Shown: positions 31,134-39,975, counted from the first letter of the stretch. The stretch is 64,000 nucleotides of DNA from Bacteroidales bacterium UBA3653 (GCA_002373505.1 DFKE01000016.1:1-64000), one strand, 5' to 3'. Notes: generated by a model from the sequence alone, not told the origin. Made by a program: numbers and translations.

Positions 31134-32434
31134 GCACGCACTTGGCAAAGTTGCTGAGCCGCGAAGACATGGAAATCAGTCTGCTGGACGAGAGCCAGGA
31201 GCGCTTGGGAGACCTCAGCGCCAACTACGACATGCTCACCAAAGTGGGCAACCCTACCTCTATTCACGACCTGCGTGAGATAGGCGTGAAGGACTGCGAC
31301 CTCTTCATAGCCGTCACTCCCCATGAGACGGAGAACATGACGGCTTGTCTCATTGCCAACTCATTAGGTGCAAAGCGCACGCTGGCACGCATCGACAACT
31401 ACGAATACCTGCTGCCCGAGAACCGGAAATTCTTTGAGAACATGGGTCTCAACCATCTCATCTATCCGGAAGTGCTCGCAGCCAACGAGATAGAAGAGAG
31501 CCTGCGGACCAACTGGATGCGATATCATCTTCATCTGGGACAAGGTGCGCTGGAGCTTTGCGTAGTTAAGGTGCGGGCTGGAGCCAAGGTAGTAGGTCAG
31601 CCCTTCTCGTCCGGCATCTACAACCACGGCAAATACCGCATCGTAGCTATCAAACGCGGACAAGAGACCATCTTCCCGCGTGGTAACGACAGCGTGGAAG
31701 AGAACGACATGGTTTATTGCGTGTGCCCAAAAGAGAGCATGGAGTTCATGCGTGAAGAGTTGGGCAAGTCGAAACGCGAGATCAATAATGTGATTTTCTT
31801 CGGCGGCGGACGCGTCGCACGCAAAGCGGCTACCGAACTGACGGAAGAGATGAATATCAAGATCATCGAGAAAGACCGTGAGCTTTGCAACATCCTGAGC
31901 GAGAAAGTACCGAACGCACTGATCATCAATGCCGACGGAAGCGACATGGACGTACTCAAGGAAGAAGGTATTCAGGACGCAGACGCTTTCGTAGCCGTAA
32001 CCGACAGCAGCGAAGCTAACATCTTTGCCTGCCTTGCCGCACAGCGTTTCGGCGTACGCAAGACCATCGCAGAAGTAGAGAACCTCGACTACATTCCGAT
32101 GGCGGAAGGGTTGGATATAGGAGCGGTGCTGAACAAAAAGACCATCGCTGCCAGTTATATCTACCAGATGCTGCTGGACGCATCCGTCCGCGGCGTACAC
32201 AACCTGACGAGTGCGGATGCCGAGATTGTGGAGTTCTACGCCAAAGAAGGCAGTACGATCACCCGCCACAAGGTCAAGGACGTAAACCTGCCGGAGGAAG
32301 CCAACATCGGCGGCATCGTACGCGCAGGAGAAGGCATATTGGTTAACGGCGAGACGCAGATCATTGCAGGCGATTTGGTCGTTGTGTTCTGCAAAAGCCA
32401 CGTGATCAGACATTTAGAGAGATTCTTCAAATGA
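31100..32434 (+). CDS. trkA: Trk potassium-uptake regulator TrkA
   Basis: A 444-residue cytosolic regulator of TrkH with two RCK modules: NAD-binding motifs MRIVIAGAGEVGTHLAKLL at the start and NVIFFGGGRVARKAATEL near 227, each followed by the acidic residue for ribose, and TrkA-C domains near 135-215 and 365-444. It binds nucleotide and gates potassium entry through the TrkH channel encoded next. Starts inside the end of dxs and overlaps trkH by four bases (ATGA). Confidence 0.93.
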   Translation: MRIVIAGAGEVGTHLAKLLSREDMEISLLDESQERLGDLSANYDMLTKVGNPTSIHDLREIGVKDCDLFIAVTPHETENMTACLIANSLGAKRTLARIDNYEYLLPENRKFFENMGLNHLIYPEVLAANEIEESLRTNWMRYHLHLGQGALELCVVKVRAGAKVVGQPFSSGIYNHGKYRIVAIKRGQETIFPRGNDSVEENDMVYCVCPKESMEFMREELGKSKREINNVIFFGGGRVARKAATELTEEMNIKIIEKDRELCNILSEKVPNALIINADGSDMDVLKEEGIQDADAFVAVTDSSEANIFACLAAQRFGVRKTIAEVENLDYIPMAEGLDIGAVLNKKTIAASYIYQMLLDASVRGVHNLTSADAEIVEFYAKEGSTITRHKVKDVNLPEEANIGGIVRAGEGILVNGETQIIAGDLVVVFCKSHVIRHLERFFK

Positions 32435-33879
32435 CCCGTACATTCAATTGGCGCATAGTATTCAAAACGATGGGAGTGCTCACCACTCTCGAGGCGTTCT
32501 TTATGCTCATCCCTACCCTCACCGCCTGGTGGTACGACGAACCGAATCTGGGCACATGGGTTGTCTCCAGTGCTATCACTTGGCTCAGCAGCTGGTGGAT
32601 GCTGCTGGCGGGACGGAGAGCTGAACGGCGTGTAGGCGAACGAGAGGGATACGTGATCGTAGCCACGGTGTGGGTCGTCTATTCGGTCTTCGGCCTGCTG
32701 CCTTTCTGGCTCAGCGGTGCGCTGCCGAGCCTCACCGACGCATGGTACGAGACCATGGCGGGATTCACTACCACCGGCTCTACCGTCTTCACCGACGTAG
32801 CGGCGCAGAGCCATTCGATACTCCTCTGGCGCGCCCTGATGCAATGGATCGGCGGTATGGGAATTATCGTCCTTTCCGTAGCTATCCTGCCTATGTTCGG
32901 ACTGGGCGGAATGCAGCTCTACAGCGCCGAAGTGACAGGCGTCAGTTACGAGAAACTGAGTCCGCGTATTGCCGACACTGCCAAACATATGTGGATCACG
33001 TATATCGGTCTGACGATCGCCGAAGGAGTGCTGCTATGGCTCTTCGGGATGGGTAAGTTCGACGCCGTATGCCATTCGCTGGCAACAATCTCTACCGGCG
33101 GTTTTGCCACCCACAACGACAGCGTGATCGGTTTCGGTCCGGCTATCCAGTGGATCATCATGATCTTCATGCTCCTCTCCGGAATCAATTTCACACAACT
33201 GATCTATCTCTTCCGCGGCAAACCGCAGCGCATCATGCATGATGAAGAGACGCGGTGGTACACCGGGGCATGCGTGGCTGCCGGACTGGTACTGGCAACC
33301 GGGTTATTTATCTACACCGGTCAATGGAACAGTATCCGCTACGGTTTCTTCACCGCCGTCGCTACTATCACCAGCACGGGTTTTGTTGCGGCCGACTACA
33401 TGATCTGGCCGCCGGTGCTGTGGGTGATCGTCTTCTTCCTGATGTTCACAGGAGGTGCCAGCGGTTCGACTGCCGGAGGTATCAAATGGGTGCGGATAGG
33501 TATCTTCGCCAAATCCGCGCTGACAGAGATCAAACGGCGTATCCATCCCAATGCCGTCATTCCGGTACGGTTCAACGGCCGCACGATCAACGACTCTACG
33601 AAGATCAATATCATGGCATTCATGTTCTTCTATATCCTTATTATCGGTCTGGCAACGCTTTGGTTCTGCGGCTGCGGCATCGGTTTTGACGAAGCACTCG
33701 GTATAGCCGTGTCCATGATCGGCAATGTGGGTGTGTCTATCGGTCAATGGGGGTCAAGCGGATGCTATGCGGCGTTGCCTGTTGCCGCTAAATGGGTGGC
33801 TACGTTTGTAATGCTCATCGGACGTCTGGAGATATTCACTGTATTACTGCTCTTCAGCAGAGCTTTGTGGAAGAAATGA
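32431..33879 (+). CDS. trkH: Trk potassium-uptake channel TrkH
   Basis: A 482-residue inner-membrane potassium transporter with about ten hydrophobic helices. Selectivity-filter-like repeats are visible at TTTGSTVF, TISTGGFATH, TITSTGFVA and NVGVSIGQWG. Loop residues GGASGSTAGGIKWVR match TrkH/KtrB. It works with TrkA directly upstream (ATGA overlap). No repeat insertion is present in either trk gene. Confidence 0.95.
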   Translation: MTRTFNWRIVFKTMGVLTTLEAFFMLIPTLTAWWYDEPNLGTWVVSSAITWLSSWWMLLAGRRAERRVGEREGYVIVATVWVVYSVFGLLPFWLSGALPSLTDAWYETMAGFTTTGSTVFTDVAAQSHSILLWRALMQWIGGMGIIVLSVAILPMFGLGGMQLYSAEVTGVSYEKLSPRIADTAKHMWITYIGLTIAEGVLLWLFGMGKFDAVCHSLATISTGGFATHNDSVIGFGPAIQWIIMIFMLLSGINFTQLIYLFRGKPQRIMHDEETRWYTGACVAAGLVLATGLFIYTGQWNSIRYGFFTAVATITSTGFVAADYMIWPPVLWVIVFFLMFTGGASGSTAGGIKWVRIGIFAKSALTEIKRRIHPNAVIPVRFNGRTINDSTKINIMAFMFFYILIIGLATLWFCGCGIGFDEALGIAVSMIGNVGVSIGQWGSSGCYAALPVAAKWVATFVMLIGRLEIFTVLLLFSRALWKK

Positions 33880-33884
33880 AAAGA

Positions 33885-33925
33885 ATGTACGAAGGAACGA
33901 TGTACGAAGGGATGATTAAGAGGGA
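33885..33925. repeat. intergenic GTACGAAGG repeat
   Basis: Three GTACGAAGG-like units between trkH and the SGNH gene, the same family as inside alr and dapB. Confidence 0.8.
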
Positions 33926-33940
33926 AAGGATGGAGATAAA

Positions 33941-35263
33941 GTGAAACCGTATAAGGTACTTATATTTATAGTCTGTTGTTTTGCGAGCCTGGCTGCGCTA
34001 TGTGTAGTGCTGCCCGGACGGATTGCTATCGGAGACAAAGAACTTCGCTGGCCTACCTTGGCAGAGGTGTTTGAAGAGAAGGAGTCCGTAAAGTCCTTAG
34101 AGTCTTTAGAGACCTTAGAGGCCTTAGAAACCACAGAGCCCCAAGACACCGCTATTTCAGCAGGGCAAGACACTCTTGCCCCGAAACCCAAGCCTCCTAT
34201 TCCCAAAGTGCCGGTTGATTCAGTGACGGACAGCCGTATGTTTCTCGCTGCTTTCTATGCTTCGCTGGCGGAGAGCAGCGACCGTGTAGTGCGCGTGGTG
34301 CATTACGGCGACAGCCAGATAGAGGAAGACCGGATGAGTCAGCAGATCCGCGAGAAACTGCAAACGCTGTACGGCGGACAGGGTTGCGGACTGATGCCGC
34401 TGGCACAGACCATTCCTAACAAGACCGTACATCAGCAACTGCGCATGAACGGGCGGTTCGTCCAACCCGCACAAGGTCCGAGGCGGTATCTGGTTTACGG
34501 ACCTAAAAGAGACCAGCGGCAAGACGGTATGTACGGTGTGATGGGACAAGTGACGATGATGAACGACAGTCTCGTCAAAGGCAGCGAAGAGGTGACGGCG
34601 GTCTGCACACCGCTCATTCCCACCGCGCAATATACCCGGTGGAAAGTGTTTGCGGACACGTCCATCCACTATACCTTCGCCGGAGACACGGTCTTCCTGT
34701 CCGGACGCGGAGCGGTCTATGGACTCTCGCAAGAGAGCGACAAAGGCGTCATCGTGGACAACATCCCTATGCGGGGCTGTCTGGGCTTGGTGTTTACCAA
34801 GATGGACGGGACGCAGCTGAGTTCTTTCTACCGGGACCAACATGTCAAACTCATCATCATGCAGTTCGGCGGCAATGCCATTCCATTCAATGAGAACCCC
34901 GGTACCATTTCCGGCATCGTGAAAGGTCTGCGCGAACAGGTGCAGTACGTACAGTCATGCGCCCCGGAGGCTTCGATACTGTTTATCGGTCCGAGCGATA
35001 TGCTCACTCAGGAAGAAGGCGAATGGATCTCTTATCCGATGGTGCCTTACATGGACCGGCTGCTGCGCAAGATGGCGCTGGAAGAAAACATAGCCTATTT
35101 CAGCCTCTTCCGGTGGATGGGCGGAGCAGGCAGTATGAAGAGATGGCAGGAGATAGGTCTGGCAGGTTCGGACGGCGTACATTTCACAAGAGCCGGTGCA
35201 CGCAAAGCCGGCAATGCCGTCGCTGACTGGATCATAGAAGGAATAGATAATTGTGCATTGTAA
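33941..35263 (+). CDS. SGNH/GDSL-type hydrolase, exported
   Basis: A 440-residue protein with an N-terminal signal anchor (residues 5-25) and a GTG start. SGNH motifs: VVHYGDSQIEED near 121 with the nucleophile Ser, MQFGGNAIPF near 308 with Gly and Asn, and DGVHFTRAGAR near 412 with the Asp/His pair. Such proteins remove or transfer acetyl groups of surface polysaccharides. The MBOAT transferase directly downstream supports an acetylation pair like the AlgI/AlgX or PatA/PatB arrangement. Residues 47-72 are built of a 9-base repeat giving ESL/ETL/EAL tripeptides, in a spacer after the membrane anchor. Confidence 0.8.
   Translation: MKPYKVLIFIVCCFASLAALCVVLPGRIAIGDKELRWPTLAEVFEEKESVKSLESLETLEALETTEPQDTAISAGQDTLAPKPKPPIPKVPVDSVTDSRMFLAAFYASLAESSDRVVRVVHYGDSQIEEDRMSQQIREKLQTLYGGQGCGLMPLAQTIPNKTVHQQLRMNGRFVQPAQGPRRYLVYGPKRDQRQDGMYGVMGQVTMMNDSLVKGSEEVTAVCTPLIPTAQYTRWKVFADTSIHYTFAGDTVFLSGRGAVYGLSQESDKGVIVDNIPMRGCLGLVFTKMDGTQLSSFYRDQHVKLIIMQFGGNAIPFNENPGTISGIVKGLREQVQYVQSCAPEASILFIGPSDMLTQEEGEWISYPMVPYMDRLLRKMALEENIAYFSLFRWMGGAGSMKRWQEIGLAGSDGVHFTRAGARKAGNAVADWIIEGIDNCAL
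34081..34155. repeat. in-frame 9-base repeat in the SGNH gene
   Basis: About eight GAG(N)CCTTA-type units; tripeptides ESV, KSL, ESL, ETL, EAL, ETT. Confidence 0.85.
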
Positions 35264-35276
35264 ATTGTGAATTGTG
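35250..35276. repeat. heptamer repeat (GTGAATT units) supplying the MBOAT start codon
   Basis: The last GTGAATT unit contains the GTG start of the acyltransferase gene. Confidence 0.85.
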
Positions 35277-37235
35277 AATTTCCTCCACCACATATTTGCC
35301 TTTGACGCGAACTCGCCGTTGCTGTTCACCCAGTTCTATTTCTGGGCGTTCTTTGCGCTGGTCTTCGCACTGTTTGCGCTGATCATGAGCGGTAAGACAG
35401 CAGAAGGAAAGAGCAGGCTTCACTTGCGCAACGTCTATCTGCTGTTCGTCAGCTGGTTCTTCTACTACAAGACCAGCGGACTGTTTCTGCTTATTCTGGC
35501 TTTTGTCACCCTCTCCGACTGGATCATAGCCGGACGAATCCATAAACATCTTACAGGCAAAGCCGGTCCTACAGCCAAAATCCTTTTGGCGCTCTCTGTG
35601 GTAATTGACCTCGGACTACTGGCTTATTTCAAATACGCCTATTTCTTCACGAACATGATCAATGACCTGTTCGGCACAGGTTTCCGGGTGTTTGACATCT
35701 TTGCTTATATCGGCAACGGTTTCAGCGAAGCGGGACGTTTCTCCGTGGACACAATCGTGCTGCCGGTGGGAATCTCGTTCTATATCTTCCAGGTGATTTC
35801 CTATACCGCGGATGTCTATCGCAGAAGGATTCAGCCGGTGAAGAACATTCTGGACTTCGGGTTCTACGTATCTTTCTTCCCGCAGTTGGTAGCAGGTCCT
35901 ATCGTTCGTGCGGAGGAGTTCATTCCGCAACTGTACAAGCCTTACCGTCTGAGCCGCAGAGCGTTCGGCATTGCAGTGTTCTGGATACTGAACGGTTTGG
36001 CGAAGAAGATCATTATGTCGGATTACTTAGCAGTAAACCTGATAGACCGTGTCTTTGACAACCCGCTGCTCTTCTCCGGCTTTGAGAACCTCTTTGCGCT
36101 CTTTGCCTACTCGCTGCAGGTGTATGCGGACTTCTCGGGCTACACGGATATAGCCATCGGAGTAGCGATGCTGATGGGTTTCTATCTGCCGATGAACTTC
36201 AACAGCCCTTATAAATCGCAGAGTCCGCAGGAGTTCTGGCGGCGGTGGCACATGTCGCTCGGACGGTGGCTGAAGACGTATCTCTATATCCCCTTGGGCG
36301 GCAACAGAAGAATCGGTTTCGGTACGTATTTCTGGCTCAGCCTCATTGCGTTTGTCTCTGCGGCGCTTACCGGCTGGTGGTGGCAGATACTCGTGCCGTT
36401 TGGGGTCTTTATGGCAGGCGTGGCTGTTGCAGACAAGGTCTTTAAGGGCACTAAGGACTCCCATAACGCCATTAGCCCTCGCCGTAAACTTCTTTACGCG
36501 AATTTGAACTCATTCATCACACAGGTTCTGGGCGGTCTGTGGCACGGCGCGAGTTGGAACTTCATTATATGGGGCGGTATCAACGGTATCGGAATGATCG
36601 TAGAGAAGATATGGCGGGGCATGAACTGGCATGTACGGATGGCATGTATATCTCTGCTCACCGGCGGACTCTGGCTCGCGGTCTATTATACAAACCTGCC
36701 TGCATGGAGGCTCTTCGCCGTCTGGGCTTCTATCGTCGCTTCCGGCACCCTCATCCGGTATATCTATTGGCTTGCCTGCAAAGCAATAAACAGGCCGCAG
36801 GCCGCTAAACAGGACGATAGTCCGCTAAACAGCACCAACGATGCGCTCAACGCCCTAAGCAACGCGTGGGCGATCGCCCAGACTTTCACTTTTATCACTT
36901 TCACGCGTCTGTTCTTCCGTTCCTCCAGCAATCTGGACCCTGCTACTGCCAACGAGGTAGCATGGGCGACAGCGAAGAACATGGTAAACCAGATCGGCGG
37001 AGCGTGGAATAACGCTATCATTCCTGATTTCCTCTGGGAGTACCGATGGGTGGTGGCAATGTTCGTTGCCGGCATGGTCATTCACTGGCTTCCGACCAAC
37101 TGGAAAAGGCGGTACCGTCTGGCGTTCAGCGCTATGCCGCTCTGGCTGATGGTGATAGCAGTTTGTGTTGCCATCGTCATAATATACCAGTTCGTCTCAG
37201 CAGAAATGCAACCGTTTATATATTTCCAATTTTAG
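35274..37235 (+). CDS. MBOAT family membrane O-acyltransferase (AlgI-like)
   Basis: A 653-residue polytopic membrane protein with ten or more helices. MBOAT signatures: QLVAGPIVRAEEF near 203, NFNSPYKSQSPQEFWRRWHMSLGRWL near 306-330 (shown by its key Phe-Trp-Arg-Arg-Trp-His core), and GGLWHGASWNFIIWGG near 425 with the catalytic His. It probably moves acetyl groups across the inner membrane onto a cell-surface glycan, with the SGNH protein upstream as partner. The start is a GTG inside the repeat. The hydrophilic region near residues 500-530 is unusually rich in Asn, Ala and Ser. Confidence 0.92.
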   Translation: MNFLHHIFAFDANSPLLFTQFYFWAFFALVFALFALIMSGKTAEGKSRLHLRNVYLLFVSWFFYYKTSGLFLLILAFVTLSDWIIAGRIHKHLTGKAGPTAKILLALSVVIDLGLLAYFKYAYFFTNMINDLFGTGFRVFDIFAYIGNGFSEAGRFSVDTIVLPVGISFYIFQVISYTADVYRRRIQPVKNILDFGFYVSFFPQLVAGPIVRAEEFIPQLYKPYRLSRRAFGIAVFWILNGLAKKIIMSDYLAVNLIDRVFDNPLLFSGFENLFALFAYSLQVYADFSGYTDIAIGVAMLMGFYLPMNFNSPYKSQSPQEFWRRWHMSLGRWLKTYLYIPLGGNRRIGFGTYFWLSLIAFVSAALTGWWWQILVPFGVFMAGVAVADKVFKGTKDSHNAISPRRKLLYANLNSFITQVLGGLWHGASWNFIIWGGINGIGMIVEKIWRGMNWHVRMACISLLTGGLWLAVYYTNLPAWRLFAVWASIVASGTLIRYIYWLACKAINRPQAAKQDDSPLNSTNDALNALSNAWAIAQTFTFITFTRLFFRSSSNLDPATANEVAWATAKNMVNQIGGAWNNAIIPDFLWEYRWVVAMFVAGMVIHWLPTNWKRRYRLAFSAMPLWLMVIAVCVAIVIIYQFVSAEMQPFIYFQF

Positions 37236-37262
37236 ACCGCTGCGCTCAAAGACAAAAGACAG
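37236..37262. repeat. intergenic GACCGCTGCGCT module
   Basis: One GACCGCTGCGCTCAAAGA module between the MBOAT gene and coaE. Confidence 0.65.
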
Positions 37263-37265
37263 ATT

Positions 37266-37895
37266 ATGCAGATCATCGGAATAACAGGCGGCATCGGAAG
37301 TGGCAAGTCCACAATCGCGCGGGCGCTCGCAGCCCGCGGGTACGCGGTGTATGACTGCGACAAGGAAGCCAAACGCATCATCGCCGAGAATAAGGACGTC
37401 CAGCAACAGATCATCGAACTGTTAGGAAAAAAAGCATTTGAAGAAGTACCAAGTACCAAGGGACAAAGGACCAAGGCTTATAATACCGCCTATGTCGCGC
37501 AGTGTGTTTTTGCGGAGCCACAACTCTTGAAGAAACTAAATGAGATCGTCCATCCGGCGGTAAGAGAAGATATAAAAAAAATACGAATTAAAAATAACGA
37601 ATTAAAAATTATCTTCATCGAATCCGCTATTCTCCAGGAGGCGGGATTAGACACGCTTTGCGATAAGATTATTGTGGTTGAAGCGCCGGAGGAAGTGCGG
37701 ATAGAACGTACTATTGCGCGGGACTATAACGGCGAAGCGACAGAAGAGAATATCAATAAGGTACGCGCACGCATACAGGCGCAGAAAACATCATCCCCCC
37801 TCCATGGGGGGACCGAGAGGGGCTTCATTCTTATTAACGACGGCCGTAAAAGTATCGATGAATTAGCAGAAGAGATTATCACACTCCTAAGCTAA
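37266..37895 (+). CDS. coaE: dephospho-CoA kinase
   Basis: A 209-residue P-loop kinase for the last step of coenzyme A synthesis. Motifs: IIGITGGIGSGKST at the start, YDCDKEAKRI near 40, LNEIVHPAVRED near 93, and IIVVEAPEEVRIERTIARD near 137. Three repeat segments are in frame: VPSTKGQRTKAYN (60-71), RIKNNELKII (106-115) and SSPLHGGTERGF (176-187). The first lies in the lid-side region and the last before the C-terminal helix. Confidence 0.93.
   Translation: MQIIGITGGIGSGKSTIARALAARGYAVYDCDKEAKRIIAENKDVQQQIIELLGKKAFEEVPSTKGQRTKAYNTAYVAQCVFAEPQLLKKLNEIVHPAVREDIKKIRIKNNELKIIFIESAILQEAGLDTLCDKIIVVEAPEEVRIERTIARDYNGEATEENINKVRARIQAQKTSSPLHGGTERGFILINDGRKSIDELAEEIITLLS
37445..37479. repeat. in-frame AAGTACC/GGACCAA repeat in coaE (1)
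   Basis: Peptide EVPSTKGQRTKA; inverse orientation of the TTGGTAC family. Confidence 0.75.
37581..37610. repeat. in-frame ACGAATTAAAA repeat in coaE (2)
   Basis: Peptide RIKNNELKII; the AATTAAAA family also occurs in dapB. Confidence 0.85.
37791..37827. repeat. in-frame GC-rich hairpin in coaE (3)
   Basis: Hairpin CCCCCTCCATGGGGGG with GAGAGGGGC tail; peptide SSPLHGGTERGF. Confidence 0.9.
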
Positions 37896-37924
37896 TATAA
37901 ATACAGCCTCAAATAAGTATCTCG

Positions 37925-37968
37925 CCATAGGATCACCATAGGATGACCATAGGATCACCATAGGATGA
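37925..37968 (+). repeat. 11-base tandem array (CCATAGGATCA units)
   Basis: Four exact-length units alternating CCATAGGATCA and CCATAGGATGA, 30 bases after the coaE stop codon. Confidence 0.95.
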
Positions 37969-37993
37969 ATCGCCCATTTTGTCATTTTAGCTT

Positions 37994-38026
37994 CTTTTAC
38001 TATATATACATAGTATATATACTTTT
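37994..38026. promoter_or_regulatory. 33-base AT-rich element, copy 2
   Basis: One mismatch to 28927-28959; again lies between an 11-base array and a promoter. The gap 37896-38116 holds these and no gene. Confidence 0.75.
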
Positions 38027-38042
38027 GATTAGTTATTTTTAT

Positions 38043-38072
38043 TTGCATATATCAAAAAAAATAGTACCTTTG
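38043..38072 (+). promoter_or_regulatory. Bacteroidota-type promoter of the lipoprotein at 38117
   Basis: TTG (38043-38045), 19 bases, TACCTTTG (38065-38072). Confidence 0.88.
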
Positions 38073-38116
38073 CGGCCGAAATTGTGTAAAAGCAATAATA
38101 GATAAACAACTTATTT

Positions 38117-38632
38117 ATGAAAAAGTTTTTTTATGTAGCACTCATGTGCATGGTAAGCGCAGTATTTTTTAGTGCTTGCAACAAGAATGAGCCGGAAGAT
38201 GGCGGAAACAAAGTGAATTACGACCAGATGATCGGTTCATGGAAGTTAACCTCTTACTCCGTTCTTTGGAAAAATCTCGATGACAACACCACCGAGAAAG
38301 AGCTGAACTACACCGACGGTTATCTCGTTATTGAAAAGAAGAAAACCGACGACGGCGATGCGTATTTCTACAAAGAGAATTTCGCTGACGAGAGCCGCGA
38401 AGAGTACGAGGGAATGTTGGAAATCGACTCCAAAAACAACCAAGTTTATTTCCGCGCAGAGGATGGTTTTCAGCGTAGAGACAATGCAGAAATCTATGAT
38501 TTCAAGGTTTCGTTCCCTGAGAACGGCAAGATGGAGTGGGACTATCACACCACAGCGACCCACAGCCAAAACGGCGTTTCCCATCAATGCAAACGCGATG
38601 TAAAAGCAGTATTCGTAAAACAACTACAATAA
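38117..38632 (+). CDS. lipocalin-like lipoprotein
   Basis: A 171-residue lipoprotein; signal peptide with lipobox FFSAC, lipidated Cys at 21. The mature part opens with MIGSWKLTSYSV, the GxW start of lipocalin-like folds, and alternates short beta strands to the end. Ligand unknown. Strong promoter of its own; the following small lipoprotein gene starts 13 bases later, so the two are co-transcribed and end at the terminator at 39062-39082. Confidence 0.75.
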   Translation: MKKFFYVALMCMVSAVFFSACNKNEPEDGGNKVNYDQMIGSWKLTSYSVLWKNLDDNTTEKELNYTDGYLVIEKKKTDDGDAYFYKENFADESREEYEGMLEIDSKNNQVYFRAEDGFQRRDNAEIYDFKVSFPENGKMEWDYHTTATHSQNGVSHQCKRDVKAVFVKQLQ

Positions 38633-38645
38633 TTTATTTACAGCA

Positions 38646-39020
38646 ATGAAAAAGATTTTTTCTTTGGCAGTAGTATTCTGCCTCGCCCTCGTGGGCGCAA
38701 TGTTCGTTTCTTGCGAGAACGAGCAGAAGAGTAGTTATCCGTATGAAGTAAAGTTGGCTCCGGTGGAGCAGGACCCGGCATTGTGCATGCAGTTTGAGCT
38801 GAATGGTCTGCCTATTATCAACGAGGAGATGGAGAAAGCAGCAGATCAGAAGGGCATCATCTTCAAAGACACCCGTGCTAACGCCGACAAACGCGCGAAA
38901 GAGGCTTTTGCTAAAGGTGTTGATCGCGTACGCGAAGAGACCAACAACTCGTACGAAGGTCTGATCATCGTTCTCAACCTTGCTGACCCGGTCACCGAGC
39001 TCCAAAGAGTGACACTTTAA
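38646..39020 (+). CDS. small lipoprotein of unknown function
   Basis: A 124-residue protein with lipobox MFVSC, Cys at 23. The mature part contains YEVKLAPVEQDP, a Lys/Glu-rich helix (DKRAKEAFAKGVDRV) and a C-terminal YEGLIIVLNLADPV strand. I do not recognise the family. Transcribed with the lipocalin-like gene, and directly followed by an intrinsic terminator. Confidence 0.7.
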   Translation: MKKIFSLAVVFCLALVGAMFVSCENEQKSSYPYEVKLAPVEQDPALCMQFELNGLPIINEEMEKAADQKGIIFKDTRANADKRAKEAFAKGVDRVREETNNSYEGLIIVLNLADPVTELQRVTL

Positions 39021-39061
39021 GCCGTCTTAATGTAGAAAAATTGACGGAATTAGTATAAAAG

Positions 39062-39082
39062 GAGTGCTTCGGCACTCTTTTT
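39062..39082 (+). terminator. intrinsic terminator
   Basis: GAGTGC, loop TTCG, GCACTC, five T. Confidence 0.9.
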
Positions 39083-39093
39083 GCGTTAATAGT

Positions 39094-39124
39094 TTGCGTA
39101 TTTCAGAAAAAAGCAGTAAATTTG
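39094..39124 (+). promoter_or_regulatory. Bacteroidota-type promoter of dapB
   Basis: TTG (39094-39096), 20 bases, TAAATTTG (39117-39124). Confidence 0.88.
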
Positions 39125-39179
39125 TAGCCGATTTTGTGCGCACGTGTGAATATGCGCACGTATATACGAAATAAGGAAG

Positions 39180-39881
39180 ATGAAAATAGCAATTATCGGA
39201 TATGGCAAGATGGGCCACATGATTGAGGAAGTGGCTCGGAGCAGAGGACACCAAATAGTCGGGGTCATTGACCCGCGACTAAATGAAGAATTAAAAATTA
39301 AAAATGAAGAATTAAGCTTGCCTCTGATTGATTTTGAGAGTGAGGAGTTTCGGAGTGCAGATGTGGCGATTGAGTTCACTACGCCGGCTACGGCGAAGGA
39401 CAATATTTTGCGCGCGTGGGCGCAAGGAGTGCCGGTAGTGTGCGGGACGACAGGGTGGGATGCCGCGGCACTAATGGACGAAGACCGACGGACACATGAC
39501 AAACAAATGCTCGTGTGGAGTAGTAATTACTCCGTGGGCGTGAACATATTCTTTGAACTGAACAAGTTCCTGGCTCAGAAGATGGCGGAACAACCGCAAT
39601 ATACGCCTTCTATCAAAGAGATTCACCATATTCACAAGCTGGACAAGCCGAGCGGCACGGCAAAGACGCTTGCGGAGCAAATCTCCGCTATGTACGAAGG
39701 AAGGATGTACGATGTACGAAGGGAAGTGCCGATTGAATCCATCCGCGAGGGCGAAGTGCCGGGGACGCATGAGGTGACATGGGACAGTGAGGAGGATACG
39801 ATCGTCATCACACACATCGCCAAAGGCCGGCGTGGTTTTGCCTTAGGAGCCGTACTGGCGGCAGAGGAGGTTACACGTTGA
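39180..39881 (+). CDS. dapB: 4-hydroxy-tetrahydrodipicolinate reductase
   Basis: A 233-residue NAD(P)H-dependent reductase of the lysine/diaminopimelate pathway. N-terminal nucleotide loop IAIIGYGKMGHMIEE; VAIEFTTPATAKDNI near 62; VVCGTTGWD near 85; and IKEIHHIHKLDKPSGTAKTL near 143-162 holding the catalytic His and Lys. Repeats add NEELKIKNEEL (34-46) after the first alpha-beta unit and YEGRMYDVRRE (171-181). It opens what looks like one long transcript with lepB and later genes. Confidence 0.95.
   Translation: MKIAIIGYGKMGHMIEEVARSRGHQIVGVIDPRLNEELKIKNEELSLPLIDFESEEFRSADVAIEFTTPATAKDNILRAWAQGVPVVCGTTGWDAAALMDEDRRTHDKQMLVWSSNYSVGVNIFFELNKFLAQKMAEQPQYTPSIKEIHHIHKLDKPSGTAKTLAEQISAMYEGRMYDVRREVPIESIREGEVPGTHEVTWDSEEDTIVITHIAKGRRGFALGAVLAAEEVTR
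39280..39317. repeat. in-frame AATTAAAA/AATGAAG repeat in dapB (1)
   Basis: Peptide NEELKIKNEELS between the dinucleotide-binding strand regions. Confidence 0.9.
39690..39722. repeat. in-frame GTACGAAGG/GTACGAT repeat in dapB (2)
   Basis: Peptide YEGRMYDVRR. Confidence 0.85.
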
Positions 39882-39932
39882 TTACCCGAAGCAAAGGAGA
39901 TTGCCCGCAGAAAGTAAGGACACACTATCGAC

Positions 39933-39975
39933 AACCACTAAATATCACTAAGAATCACTAAGAACAACTAACGAT
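39933..39975 (+). repeat. 10-base tandem array (CACTAAGAAT units)
   Basis: Four units with a 10-base period, about 50 bases after the dapB stop codon and ahead of lepB. Confidence 0.85.

Noticed and set aside
31364..32413. Minus-strand open frame opposite trkA
   Set aside because: No start context or motif, and trkA is certain.
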